Origin: Arthrobacter nitrophenolicus
Lineage (GTDB): Bacteria > Actinomycetota > Actinomycetes > Actinomycetales > Micrococcaceae
Assembly: GCF_000332815.1 (NCBI RefSeq)
Contig: NZ_AOFD01000002.1
Span: 1-64,000 of the forward strand
Length of the DNA stretch: 64,000 bases
Direction: 5' to 3'
Shown: in pieces, positions 25,982 to 36,720 of the stretch
Numbering within the stretch: the first letter of the stretch is position 1
Layout of the letters: each line of letters starts with the position of its first letter
Notes under the pieces: generated by a model
Told to the model about the DNA's origin: nothing
Database searches by the model: none
The model's input: only the letters and a program-made list of their open reading frames with translations
Translations under genes and position numbers: made by a program

Positions 25982-27002
25982 ATGGCGACGAAGGTGAACA
26001 TCCGGGACGTGGCGAAGGCAGCCGGCGTCTCTGTGACCACGGTGTCCCATGCCCTGAGCGAAACGCACAGCTCCCGGGTCAACGCCCGCACAGTGGAGCA
26101 CATCAAGGCCGTAGCCGGCGACCTCGCTACGCCCCCAACCGCCTGGCCAGCGGGCTGCGGAACCAGCGCTCCCAGATCCTCGGCCTGGTCAGCGACGAGA
26201 TCACCACCACTCCTTTCGCAGGCGCCATGATCCAGGGCGCCCAGGATGCCGCCTCGGAGCACGGGCACCTGCTGATGGTGGTGAACTCCGGACTCGACAA
26301 TGAACTTGAAAAGCACGAGATACGGGCCCTGAAACAGCACCAGGTGGACGGGATCATCTACGCCCGCATGTACAACCAGCTGGTGTCCGTCCCCGAAGAG
26401 CTCCAGGGCATGCCCACCATCGTCCTGGATGCCACCACGGACAATCCGGAGCTTTCCTCGGTGGTGCCGGACGAGTTCGGTGCCGGTGAATCGGCCGCCG
26501 GACTCCTGGTGGAGGCAGGCCACCGCAGGATCGGCATGATCAACAACGAGGACGATATTCCCGCCGCCCATGGACGGCTGGCCGGCTTCCGGGCCGGGCT
26601 GGAACGCCATGGACTCGGCTGGGGCCCGGCCAACTGGTGTCCGCCCATCCCAGTACAGCAGGAGGCCGGGAGGCTGCGTTCCGCCTGCTGTCCCGAGCGG
26701 ACCGGCCCACAGCGCTGTTCTGCTTCAACGACCAGATGGCGATGGGCGCCTACCAGGCCGCCGGCCACCTGGGCCTGACAATCCCTGCCGACCTGTCGGT
26801 GGTCGGCGTCGACAACCTTGAACTCATCGCCGACGGCCTGTGGCCGGGGCTGTCCACCGTGGCGCTCCCCCACTACGAGATGGGCCGGTGGGCTGTCCTC
26901 CAGCTGCTTGCCGAACTTGAGAATCCCCGAACTCCCCGCGCCCACGAGTCCAGCAGCTGCCCGCTCGTGGTGCGGGATTCTGTCGCCCCTCCCCGGGGCT
27001 GA
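25982..27002 (+). CDS. LacI-family transcriptional regulator (frame broken twice, near 26128 and 26630)
   Basis: About 340 residues when repaired. The N-terminal helix-turn-helix IRDVAKAAGVSVTTVSHAL with the hinge YAPNRLASGLR is standard LacI, followed by the periplasmic-binding-type sugar sensor (ILGLVSDEITTTPF, GHRRIGMINNEDDIPAAHGR, FCFNDQMAMGAYQAA, LSVVGVDN). Two single-base gaps split it into three frames. It sits 15 bases after two operators and ahead of an ABC sugar importer and GH32 enzyme, so it is most likely the sugar-responsive repressor of this operon and of itself. Confidence 0.88.
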
Positions 27003-27012
27003 CCCTCCCCGG

Positions 27013-27088
27013 GCCGCCAAAGCGGCGGCCGCACCAAAACAATCCCCAACAAAACGGGAACGCAGCCGTTGCAGCGGCCGCGTTCCCT
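27013..27088 (+). terminator. two hairpins between the regulator and the binding-protein gene
   Basis: The first has a 7-bp stem GGCCGCC/GGCGGCC (27013-27031). The second has arms GGGAACGC and GCGTTCCC extended inward by GCCG/CGGC with one mismatch (27057-27088). Neither is followed by a T-run, so full termination is doubtful. Such hairpins often give partial termination or protect the downstream message, raising binding-protein output relative to the regulator. Confidence 0.5.
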
Positions 27089-27134
27089 GCAGGACCCTCA
27101 TCAATCCCCGCTGTCCAAGCAGAAAGACTGACCC

Positions 27135-28425
27135 ATGAACACGAAGTTCACCAAGATCCTGGCGACCAGCATAGCTGCCGCAGCCCTCACCGCCACCCTC
27201 GCCGGCTGCGGCAAGGGCAGTGCCTCCTCCTCGTCCGAGGGTTCCGGCGAGATTGCCCTGTGGACCCACAACGCCGGCAATCCGGACGAACTGGCCGCGG
27301 TCCAGAAGATCGTCGACTCCTACAACAGCAGCCAGGACAAGGTAAAGATCAAGGTCCAGGCGTTCCCGCAGGACTCCTACAACGATTCCGTGGTTTCCGC
27401 GGCAGCAGCGGGCAACCTGCCCTGCATCGTGGACATCGACGGCCCCAACGTGCCCAACTGGGCCTGGGCCGGCTACCTGGCACCCCTGGAACTGGACGCG
27501 GACCTTTCGAGCCAGCTTCCCAGCACCGTGGCCGAGTGGGACGGAAAGCCCTACGCCGTGGGCTACTACGACGTCGCCCTCGCATGATGGCCCGGGCCTC
27601 GGACCTGAAGGCTGCCGGCGTCCGCGTGGCCACCATGGAGCAGCCCTGGACCAAGGAAGAGTTCCAGGAAGCCCTGACCAAGCTCAAGGCGCTGGGCAAG
27701 TGGGAACACCCGCTGGACCTGGGCACCGCCGGCACCGGTGAATGGCTCCCCTACGCCTACTCCCCCTTCCTGCAGTCCTTCGGTGGCGACCTCGTCAACA
27801 GGGATGGCTTCCAGAGCGCCGAGGGCGAGCTCAACGGCGACAAGGCCGTGCAGTGGGCCGAGTGGTTCCGTGGGCTGGCCGACCAGGGCTTCATGGCCAA
27901 GAAGAGCGGCAAGGATTCCACCCAGGACTTCCTGAACAACAAGAGTGCCATCGTGTACACGGTTCGTGGGCCGCTGACAAAGCCAAGGCCGCACTCGGCG
28001 ACGACCTGGTGGTCATGCCGCCGGTGGACCTGGGCGAGGGCCCCAAGATCGGCGGCGCCTCCTGGCAGTGGGGCGTGACCAGCGGCTGCAGCAACGCCGA
28101 GGCCGCCATGGACTACCTCTCCTACTCGCTGAAGCCGGAGAACATCGCCGCGGTGGCGAAGGCCACCGGCGCCATCCCGGCCAGCGAAGAGGCGGCCGCA
28201 CAGATCCCCAGCTTTGCCGAGGGCGGCGCAAACCGGATCTTCATGGACTTCTCCCGCGAGTACGCCGTGATGCGTCCGGAGACGCCCGCCTACCCCTTCA
28301 TTGCCACCGAATACGGCAAGGCCGTCCAGGACATCCTGAACGGGGCCGACGCCAAGTCCACGCTGGACAACGCCGTGAAGGCGATCGACGCCAACATCAA
28401 GTCCAACGGCGGCTACAAGAACTAG
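27135..28425 (+). CDS. ABC sugar-binding lipoprotein (frame broken twice, near 27580 and 27961)
   Basis: About 430 residues when repaired. A lipoprotein signal peptide ends in LAGC with the lipidated Cys at residue 25, so it is anchored outside the membrane. The mature part is a family 1 extracellular solute-binding protein (ALWTHNAGNPDEL, later WTKEEFQEALTKLKALG and AYPFIATEYGKAVQDIL). It delivers an oligosaccharide to the two permeases that follow. Given the GH32 gene in the same operon, a fructose-containing sugar (sucrose, kestose, levan or inulin oligomers) is the likely cargo. Confidence 0.88.
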
Positions 28426-28499
28426 CCGGAGCATGTCCGGCGGGCTGTGGCGCCATATCTGCGCCCCAGCCGCCGGCAGCCGGACCTACGGAGACCCCC

Positions 28500-29474
28500 A
28501 TGGCAACTGACCTTCCCACCCGCCCGCGTCCTGCCGCCCCTGAAGCCGCACTGCCGCCGTCGAACACTGACGGAAAGGCCCGCAGGGCCCACCGCCGGCC
28601 CGGCTTCCGCCGCGAGCAGCTCAGCGGCTGGGGCATGATCGCCCCTGCGGCGCTGCTGCTCCTGACCTTCATCTTCATCCCGGCCATCCTCGGCTTCGGG
28701 CTGGCCTTCACGAACGCCCGGCTCATCTCGCCGCGTCCGGTCGAATTCGTGGGCCTGGACAACTTCGCCAGGCTCTTTTCGGACCCCACGTTCTACCGGG
28801 CGCTGCTCAACGTTGCCTACTTCACCGTGGTCATCGTTCCGGTGCAGTCCGGCCTGGCCCTGGTGATGGCGCTGCTGATCAACAAAAAGTTCCGCGGCGT
28901 GAACTTCTTCCGCACCGTGTACTTCCTGCCCGTGGTCACCTCCATGGTGGTGGTCTCGCTGCTGTGGCTGTTCATGTACCGCAAGGACGGCCTGATCAAC
29001 GAGATCCTCTCCGCCGTCAGCTTCGGCCTGATCGACGGGCCGGACTGGCTCGGGGATCCGAATACCGCGATGCCCGCCATCATCATCCTGTCCATCTGGC
29101 AGGCCGCCGGCTTCCACATGATCATTTGGCTGGCCGGGCTGCAGGGCATCTCCGGTGAGCTGTACGAAGCGTCGCAGCTGGACGGCACCAGCAGGTGGCA
29201 GCAGTTCCGCTACGTCACCTGGCCGGGCCTGTTCCACACCCGCAGCCTGGTCCTGGTCACCATCACCATCCAGGCCCTCGGCCTCTTCGACCAGATCAGC
29301 GTGATGACCCAGGGCGGGCCCATGGATTCAACCACCACCATCATTTATGAGGCCGTCCAGTCCGGTTACCGGCAGCAGGAGACCTCCTACGCCTCCGCCA
29401 TCTCGCTGGTGTTCTTCGTCCTCGTGCTGATCGTCTCGGCGGTGCAGCGCCACCTCACCCGGGAGAAAGACTGA
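28500..29474 (+). CDS. ABC sugar importer permease, MalF-like
   Basis: 324 residues with six predicted spans (starting at MIAPAALLLLTFIFIPAILG) and the ATPase-contact EAA loop EASQLDGTSRWQQFRYV. The long polar N-terminus of about 45 residues precedes the first span. I took ATG 28500. It ends one base before the second permease. The importer has no ATPase gene of its own here; CUT1 systems in actinobacteria commonly share the multi-system ATPase MsiK encoded elsewhere. Confidence 0.92.
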   Translation: MATDLPTRPRPAAPEAALPPSNTDGKARRAHRRPGFRREQLSGWGMIAPAALLLLTFIFIPAILGFGLAFTNARLISPRPVEFVGLDNFARLFSDPTFYRALLNVAYFTVVIVPVQSGLALVMALLINKKFRGVNFFRTVYFLPVVTSMVVVSLLWLFMYRKDGLINEILSAVSFGLIDGPDWLGDPNTAMPAIIILSIWQAAGFHMIIWLAGLQGISGELYEASQLDGTSRWQQFRYVTWPGLFHTRSLVLVTITIQALGLFDQISVMTQGGPMDSTTTIIYEAVQSGYRQQETSYASAISLVFFVLVLIVSAVQRHLTREKD

Positions 29475-29475
29475 C

Positions 29476-30353
29476 ATGAAAAACCAACTGCTCCTCAAGA
29501 GCGCGGGCACCATGCTGGTGCGGATCCTCTTCGCCGTCGTGGCCGCGTTCCCCATCGTCTTCATGCTGGTGTCCTCGCTCAAGCCGGACCAGCAGATCTT
29601 CGGTGACATGTCCTCGCTGGCAGCGTTCCTTCCGGTGGGCAACATCTCCTTCGACAACTACGCAGCGGTCTTTGACCGTGTCCCCGCGGCGCGGTTCCTG
29701 CTCAACTCGGTGGGCGTCTCCGCCGTCACCGTGATCCTGGGCATCTTCGTCAACAGCCTCTGCGCCTTCGCCCTGTCCCGCATGCAGGTCCGCGGCAAGA
29801 AGATCGTGTTCACCGCGATCCTGGCCACCCTGATCGTCCCGTTCCAGACCCTGGCGCTGCCGCTGGTGTGGTGGGTCAACCAGCTCCCCTACTTCGAGCT
29901 GAACGGCTTCAGCCTTGAGTTCTCCAAAGGCTGGCTGGACACATACCAGGTGCAGATCATCCCGTTCATCGCCAACGCCTTCTCCATCTACCTGTTCCAC
30001 CAGTACTTCGAGTCCATCCCCAAGGAACTGGACGAAGCCGCGCGGATCGACGGGGCGGGCTGGTTCAAGATCTACCGCCAGGTGGTCATGCCGCTGTCCG
30101 GACCCGCAACGGCCACGGTGGCGATCCTGACCTTCCTGCCGGCGTGGAACTCCTACCTCTGGCCGCTGATGGTGGTCCAGTCCGAGGAACTGCGGCCCGT
30201 GATGATCGGCATCCAGTACTTCTTCCAGCTGAACGTCTCCTGGGGCGAGGTGATGGCGTACGCCTCCCTGATCACCGTCCGGTGGTGGTCCTCTTCATCG
30301 CCTTCCAGCGTTCATTCGTCAACAGCATCGCCTCCAGCGGCGTGAAGGGCTGA
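29476..30353 (+). CDS. ABC sugar importer permease, MalG-like (frame broken once, near 30282)
   Basis: About 292 residues when repaired, with six spans and the EAA loop EAARIDGAGWFKIYRQVVMP. Near the C-terminus the frame slips after SLITV; the last span VVVLFIAFQRSFVNS is in the next frame and ends at 30353, just before the GH32 start at 30357. It is the partner of the MalF-like permease in a CUT1 importer. Confidence 0.9.
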
Positions 30354-30356
30354 ACC

Positions 30357-31877
30357 ATGGCAACACTATCGACGGCGGCCGGCGCACCGGCAGCGTCCCT
30401 CACCGACCAGTTCCGGCCCGCGTTCCATTACACCGCCGAGCGCAATTGGCTCAATGACCCTAACGGGCTGGTGTACCTCAACGGCACGTACCACCTCTTC
30501 TACCAGCACAACCCCTTCGGCGCAGACTGGGGCAACATGTCCTGGGGCCACGCCACCTCCCCGGACCTGCTTCATTGGGAGGAGCAGCCGGTGGCCATCC
30601 CGTGCGATGAGCAGGAAGCCATCTTCTCCGGTTCGGCGGTGTTCGACGAGCACAACACCAGCGGCCTCGGCACGGCGGCCAATCCTCCGCTGGTTGCCAT
30701 CTACACCAGTGCCTACAGCCACGCCTCGCCGCTGGCCGGCCGGCAGGCGCAGTCCCTCGCCTACAGCCTGGACGAGGGCCGGACCTGGACCAAGCACCAG
30801 GGCAACCCGGTCCTGGACCGCGCCTCGGCCGACTTCCGGGATCCAAAAGTCTTTTGGTACGACGGCGGCGGCGAAAGTTACTGGGTGATGGTCGCCGTCG
30901 AAGCGGTGCAGCGGCAGGTAGTCCTCTATAGGTCCGCGGACCTGAAGTCCTGGGAGTACCTGAGCACTTTTGGCCCGGCCAACGCCACCGGCGGGGTGTG
31001 GGAATGCCCGGACCTGTTCGAACTGCCGGTGGACGGGAATCCCCGGGACACCCGGTGGGTCCTCGTCGTGAACATCAACCCGGGAGGTATCGCCGGCGGT
31101 TCCGCGGGACAGTACTTCGTGGGAGAGTTCGACGGCGTGGCGTTCCGGTCCGGATCGACCGTCACCGAGGGGCTCCAGGAGGACGGCTCGCGGATGCGCG
31201 AGTACGGCTGGCTGGACTGGGGACGGGACTACTACGCAGCGGTCTCGTTCAGCAACATGCCGGACGGCCGCCGGATCATGATCGGCTGGATGAACAACTG
31301 GGACTACGCCGGTTCCACGCCCACCGGAGAGTGGCGCAGTGCCATGTCGCTGCCGCGGGAGGTCACGCTCACCCGCCTGGACGGCAGGGTGGTGCTTCGG
31401 CAGGAAGCCATCGGTTACTCCGGCGAGCCGGACGCCCAGGGCTTCCGGCTGGGTCCGCGGGCTGTGCCGCCGGGGGTGGTGGAGCTTCCCGCTTCCGCGG
31501 CGGCAGCGCGCATCGACGCCGAATTCCATCCGGGCAGTGCCACGGCAGTGGGCCTGGTCCTCCATGCAGGCGACGCCGGGCGGACTGTCCTCACCTACGA
31601 CACCCGTCAGGGCGTGCTGCGCCTGGACCGGCGGGAGTCAGGGATGACCGGGTTCCACGAAGCATTCCCGTCGGTGGAGGCCGTGGCCGTGCCGCTGCAG
31701 GACGGCCGGCTGCGCCTGCGCGTGTACCTCGACCGGTGCTCGGTGGAAGTCTTCGCCCAGGACGGGCTTGCCACCATCACGGACCTTGTGTTCCCCACCG
31801 AGGCGAGCACCGGGATGGCGATCTTCGCGGAAGGTGAGGGCGCGCAACTCGTGGCGCTCGACGTCGTCGGGCATTGA
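30357..31877 (+). CDS. GH32 beta-fructosidase (sucrose/fructan hydrolase)
   Basis: 506 residues. The family signatures are all present: WLNDPNG with the nucleophile Asp near residue 34, FRDPKVFW with the transition-state Asp near 162, and WECPDLF with the acid/base Glu near 216, followed by the C-terminal beta-sandwich. There is no signal peptide, so it works in the cytoplasm on imported sucrose or short fructo-oligosaccharides. As the last gene of the LacI/ABC operon it releases fructose from the transported sugar. Invertase and fructanase specificities cannot be separated by eye. Confidence 0.92.
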   Translation: MATLSTAAGAPAASLTDQFRPAFHYTAERNWLNDPNGLVYLNGTYHLFYQHNPFGADWGNMSWGHATSPDLLHWEEQPVAIPCDEQEAIFSGSAVFDEHNTSGLGTAANPPLVAIYTSAYSHASPLAGRQAQSLAYSLDEGRTWTKHQGNPVLDRASADFRDPKVFWYDGGGESYWVMVAVEAVQRQVVLYRSADLKSWEYLSTFGPANATGGVWECPDLFELPVDGNPRDTRWVLVVNINPGGIAGGSAGQYFVGEFDGVAFRSGSTVTEGLQEDGSRMREYGWLDWGRDYYAAVSFSNMPDGRRIMIGWMNNWDYAGSTPTGEWRSAMSLPREVTLTRLDGRVVLRQEAIGYSGEPDAQGFRLGPRAVPPGVVELPASAAAARIDAEFHPGSATAVGLVLHAGDAGRTVLTYDTRQGVLRLDRRESGMTGFHEAFPSVEAVAVPLQDGRLRLRVYLDRCSVEVFAQDGLATITDLVFPTEASTGMAIFAEGEGAQLVALDVVGH

Positions 31878-32082
31878 CCGCTGAGGCCCTGGATGGGTAC
31901 GGAACCCGCAAGATTGATTCAAAAATGTGGATCCGGACACTCAGTTAGCCCCGGCGGGGGTTATCCTCAAAGGGCGTATCCAGGTGCAGGGGGCTAGGCG
32001 CGCCGCGGTGGAAGTGCCGCGGGCAAGTTTCATAATTTGCATTCACGCCGGGGAAGCCCGGTGGATTTCAAAGGAAACGAGC

Positions 32083-33941
32083 ATGGGCCGTCGACACGCA
32101 GCAACTGACCCGAGCTATCCCCGCTGGGTGTGGATCGCCGCGGCGGCCACCGTGGCGCTTCTCATCGTTGGCGGCGCGTTCGTGCTGCGGGCGCTGATCT
32201 TCCCGGATTCAACGGACGGCCCATCCGCGGGGAATGGCAGCCCGCCCTCACCCAACGAGCCTCTCGCGCAGGACAGTCCTCCCGCCGTCGCCGGGTCCTC
32301 ACCCTGCATTGCGCTGAACATCCTGACGTCGCTGGAGAACGCCGACATGGCGCGTGCCTTGGCGGCCGAGTACACGGCAAAACCGCGCAATGTGGACGGC
32401 AAGTGCGTGACGCCGGAAGTGACCCAGGAAAAATCGGGGGCCGCTGCCGGCAAGGTGGCTGCACAGTTCCCCGGAGTTCCGGCCGGCGACAGGCCCGCCG
32501 TCTGGCTGCCGGACTCATCCGCCTGGTTGCAGATCGCCAGGCAAGGCGGCGGAAATACTGTCCCTGGGGAGGGAACCAGCATTGCCCGCAGCGCCATCGT
32601 CGTGGCCATGCCGGAGACGATGGCCTCCGCCCTTGGCTGGGACGACCAGGCGCCGTCGTGGTCCGACGTCTTCAAGATGGCCGGTGAGCAGGACGTCTGG
32701 GAGCGCCTGGGCCACGGCGAGTGGGGGAAGTTCAAGTTCGGCAAGGCCAGTCCGCTGGTCTCGACGGCGGGCCTGATGGCCCTTGCTGCTTCCTACGGCG
32801 CGGCCGGCGGCAGCGTGGGTGGCCTCGACGCCATGGACCTCAAGGCATCCTCCCTGGTGGACAAGGTGCGTGCCGTGGAACTGGGCACCAGCCATTACAT
32901 GGCTACCCCGGAACATTTCCTGTGGCACGCCAGGGAGGCGGACGACGCCGGGAACGTCGCGGAATTCCTCTCCGCGGTGATCGTCGATGAAAAATCCGTC
33001 TGGGACTACAACCGCGGTGTGGTCAGCGAGGACGGGACAACGAAGCAAGCGGGACCCGCCCCCAAGGAGCCGCTCCGCGCGATCTACCCCAGCGACGGCG
33101 TGCACGTGGCGGACAACCCTGCAGTGGTCCTTGGCGGAGACTGGGTGGACAGCCTGCAACGGTCCGCGGCCCAGGACTTCCTCGCCTTTGCATTGACGGA
33201 ACAGGGCCAGAACGTTGTCAAGGCGTCCGGTTACCGGTCCATCCAGGGCGAGCTTGATCCGGGGGTGGCAGGCACCGGACGCTACGCCCAGACGCTCCAG
33301 CCGCTGCCGCTGCCAAAGGCGGAGACCCTGGCGGCCATGCAAGGCAGCTTCCCCGACGTCCGCAAGCGGGCCAGGGCTTTGTTTTTGGTGGATATTTCGG
33401 AATCCATGGTGCAGGATCCGGGAGCGAACAAGCTGCAGCGGGCCAAGGACGCCGTCGTTAAGGCGCTGGACCATTTCACGGGCGAGGATGAGATTGGACT
33501 GGCCGCCTTCTCCCATGAGGGCGACGGCCCGCTGCAGCCGGGCATCGTGACCCCCGTGGCTCCGCTCAAGTCCAACAAAGCGGACCTCATCGCCAAGCTC
33601 ACTGAGCTGAAAGCCGTGGAGGCCACGCCACTTTTCGAGGCCGTGAGCCGCTTCGCCGGGGAGCAGGCCAAGGGATACAAGATGATTTCATCAACACCAT
33701 CGTGCTCCTGAGCGACGGCAAGAATGACACCAGGCATCCGGGCGACCTGGGCGGGGTGAGCGAGCAGCTAAGCCACCAGAACCATTCGACGCCGGTGCTC
33801 GTCTTCACCCTTGCCTACGGGCCCGACGCCGACGTCCCCACCCTCCTCCAGATCGCGAAGGCAAGCGGCGCCCACTACTACGACGCCACGGATCCGAACC
33901 GGCTCGAAGAGGTGCTCGGCGAACTGGTGACCAGTTTCTAG
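32083..33941 (+). CDS. membrane-anchored solute-binding/VWA domain protein (frame broken once, near 33681)
   Basis: About 619 residues when repaired. One N-terminal span (VWIAAAATVALLIVGGAFVLRAL) is followed by an extracellular substrate-binding-like domain (about 70-400) and then a von Willebrand factor A domain whose metal site begins LVDISESM near residue 435 and continues, after the break, in FINTIVLLSDGKNDT. Chimeras of this kind are widespread in actinobacteria, but their ligand is unknown. AAGGA lies 11 bases before the ATG, which fixes the start. It has no obvious operon partner. Confidence 0.82.
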
Positions 33942-33951
33942 GCTCCGGTCC

Positions 33952-34820
33952 TCATGCGCTTCCGGCCCGGGCTGCCGGCGAAAGGGATAAGGCGAGCGCC
34001 CATGCCCCGGCTACTCCGATGGCGACCAGGACGGTGACGAAGCCGACGGCCGGCGCGCCGGTCCATGTGAGGGCGTCGCCGTGCCGCAGCAGGGCGAGCG
34101 CCTGCAGGATGACGAAGGCGACGGAGGTGAGCGCCACGGGGCGGACGGTGCGGACATCGCTGCTGAACTGGCCCTGCGCGGCGGACCAGCCCAGGCCCAC
34201 CAGCCACGCTCCCACGGCCCTCGCAGTGAGCTCGGACAATGTCCACGGCCACCACGCCGCAGCAGCCGCGGGTACCGCCAGGAGCGCCACGCCATAGAGC
34301 ACCAGCACCCCGGCGATGACCACCAGGAGCAACCGCAGCGCAGGGGGCAGCACCGGCCGTGCCGCCGTCACGGACGCCGGGGCCGGACGCCGGGACCGGA
34401 TCTGCACCCAGCTGATCACCACCATCGCCACGGGCACGATGGCGTAGATGGCCAGCCACGCCCAGGTGGCTCCCTGGGCAAGGATGCCGTTGCCGGGCGA
34501 GAGGTGGAAGCGGTCGAGGTGGATCAGCGTGACCCCCAGGGTCAGCGTGGTGAAGACGAATACGGGCCAGACTGCCAGCCTCGCCGACTCCCAGGTTGCT
34601 GAGCGGCGCCCGCCACCTCCAGGCCGGCGGCCGACCAGTATGCCGCACCGAGGAACACGGCGGTCATGGGCGGATTGACTGTCCATGCGAACCATTCCGC
34701 AGTCCGGAGCGGAAACACGAACAGCACCAGGCCGGCAAGAAACACGAGGAATGCGGCGATGTAGAGCAGCCACCGCATCGGCGCAATTACCGGTGCGGCG
34801 TCACTTGTAGCGGACGTCAC
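33952..34820 (-). CDS. multi-span membrane protein (frame broken once, near 34608)
   Basis: About 289 residues when repaired, with seven or so hydrophobic segments (WLLYIAAFLVFLAGLVLFVF, VWPVFVFTTLTLGVTL, WAWLAIYAIVPVAMVVISW and others). No family is recognised. GTG 34820 is chosen for its GAGGAG seven bases upstream; ATG 34778 is an internal alternative. It overlaps the end of the thioredoxin-reductase-like gene by about 20 bases, so the two are likely co-transcribed. The restored join is AG-RSATWESARLAVWP. Confidence 0.65.
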
Positions 34821-36567
34821 CGGAGTGCTCCTCGGGTGCGGCTGCGACACCTGGTGCGGCCGGCGGGGCGGGGAGGGGGTGCCCGGCCAGGTAGGCATGG
34901 AGCATCGAGACCACGGTGGCCCCGTCCCCCACTGCGGTAGCCACTCTCTTGATGGAACCGGCACGCACGTCACCGATCGCGAAAACGCCGGGCATGCTCG
35001 TTTCCAGGGCCAGGGGCTGCCGGTCCGGCCTTGTGGCCCCAGCCTTGCTGTCATCCAGGCTGGTGCCCGTCCGGAGAAAGCCGGCCTGGTCCCGTTCCAC
35101 GGTGTCGGGCAACCAGGACGTCCGCGGCATCGATCCGATCAGCACGAACAGGCCGCCCGCTTCGATCTCCTCGGTTGACGTTGCGCCGCCGGCACCGCTC
35201 GTGGCCACTTTGAGGCTGGCAAGGAATCCGTCCTGGTCGCGGACCCCCACGATCGCTGTCCCGTACCGGATGGCCACGTTCCGGGTGGCCTCAAGCTGGG
35301 AGATGAGGTACTCGGACATGCTGGCCGACAGGGTGGGTCCGCGCACCAGCAGCGTCACCTTCTTCGCGTATTTCGCAAGGTGCAGGACGGCCTGCCCGGC
35401 CGAGTTGCCGCCGCCCACAACGCAGACGTGTTTGCCGGTCATCGACGGCGCCTCGGAGACCGTTGCCCCGTAGAAGACTCCCCTCCCCACCAGGTTTTCA
35501 AGCTGGGGTATGCCGAGGCGGCGGTAGTCCACGCCGGCGGCCACCACTACGGTGCGGCACCGCACCACGGTGCCGTCGGAAATCGATACCCGGTACAGGG
35601 CTCCATCAACACTGAGCTTCTCCACTTTCCGCAGGAAGAGGAAGTCCGTGCCCAGGGTCCAGGCCTGGTGGAATGAGCGGAAGGCCAGGTGGGCTCCGCT
35701 GACGCCGCGGGAGAAGCCGGGGTAGTTGCGGATCAACGAACTGGTGCCGGCCTGGCCGCCCACGGCCTCCCCCTCCACCACCATGGTGGAGAGGCCCTCC
35801 GAGGAGGCGTAGACGGCGGTGGCGAGACCGGACGGACCGGCTCCTACCACCACAACATCAAAAATCTTGTCCGCCGGTGGTGGCCGCGTCACCCCAAAGG
35901 CTTCGGCGATCTCAAGGTCGCTGGGGTTCTCGAGGACAATGGGGGCGGCGGTGAACTGCAGCACCATGACCGGCAGCACCGGGTCGCGCAGGCCCAGGTT
36001 CTCCAGCGTCCGTTGCGCCGTCTCTGATCCGACCGGGTGGAAGCCCACGGGGATGTGGTTTCGACTCAAGGAGTCGCGCAGCACGTGGGTCCTCTCGTCG
36101 CCTACCTGGCCGATCAGCCGGACCGCCTCGAACCCGACACCCTGGGCCAGGTGCCAGTCGTCAAGGGCGTCGGTGATGGCCCCGTGGAACTCTTCGTCGC
36201 GCGGCCGTTCGGGCCGGATGATCAGTAGTTCGGCATATCCCTGCGCGATCGCCTGGAAGACAGTGGGGGCGCTGGCGAAGTCACCCCATGTCACCACCAC
36301 ACCGCGTTTGGCGGCCGGATGGAAACCGTAGGCACGGCGCAGGAAATCGAGTCCGCCACGGTCAGCCGGGCCATAGCATCCGAGGATGAGGGCCACCTGG
36401 CGGTTCCAGTGCCGGAGCCCTTCAAGCACTGCCCGCCCGTGGGAGTGGCCGGCGCAGGCCACCACTTCATAGTCGGCGCCGTACCGTCGGCGTAGCTCAT
36501 CTTCGAGGATGCGCCGGGAGGCCGGGTCCGGGGTGGCAATCAGCATGATCGGAACCGAGTCGTCCAT
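34801..36567 (-). CDS. thioredoxin-reductase-like flavoprotein with N-terminal receiver-like domain, no CxxC
   Basis: 588 residues. Residues about 1-125 look like a response-regulator receiver fold, 130-225 like a thioredoxin-like region, and about 235-560 are a thioredoxin reductase-type FAD/NAD(P)H module (VVVVGAGPSGLATAVYASS, CVVGGGNSAGQAVLHLA, GVFAIGDVR). The redox pair CxxC of true thioredoxin reductases is replaced by FYGATVSEA, so it cannot reduce thioredoxin the usual way. It is divergent from a UBP-type zinc-finger gene, a pairing I recall from other bacteria. Substrate and input signal are unknown. Confidence 0.85.
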   Translation of the reverse strand: MDDSVPIMLIATPDPASRRILEDELRRRYGADYEVVACAGHSHGRAVLEGLRHWNRQVALILGCYGPADRGGLDFLRRAYGFHPAAKRGVVVTWGDFASAPTVFQAIAQGYAELLIIRPERPRDEEFHGAITDALDDWHLAQGVGFEAVRLIGQVGDERTHVLRDSLSRNHIPVGFHPVGSETAQRTLENLGLRDPVLPVMVLQFTAAPIVLENPSDLEIAEAFGVTRPPPADKIFDVVVVGAGPSGLATAVYASSEGLSTMVVEGEAVGGQAGTSSLIRNYPGFSRGVSGAHLAFRSFHQAWTLGTDFLFLRKVEKLSVDGALYRVSISDGTVVRCRTVVVAAGVDYRRLGIPQLENLVGRGVFYGATVSEAPSMTGKHVCVVGGGNSAGQAVLHLAKYAKKVTLLVRGPTLSASMSEYLISQLEATRNVAIRYGTAIVGVRDQDGFLASLKVATSGAGGATSTEEIEAGGLFVLIGSMPRTSWLPDTVERDQAGFLRTGTSLDDSKAGATRPDRQPLALETSMPGVFAIGDVRAGSIKRVATAVGDGATVVSMLHAYLAGHPLPAPPAAPGVAAAPEEHSGDVRYK

Positions 36568-36720
36568 GGCCGCCGTCTTTCCGGATCAAGGGTTCGGTGG
36601 CGATCACGATACTCGCGGCGGGACACAACGGACAAGAGGTAGCCCTACCCTGGGAATTGCGGGTACCTTCGCCGCTCCTGCCGTTCCGAGGGCGAGGAGA
36701 TTCTGCCAGAATGAGGCGTC

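Noticed and set aside
26358..27269. 303-codon leftward frame opposite the LacI gene
   Set aside because: Shadow; the rightward LacI protein is fully recognisable across its frame breaks.
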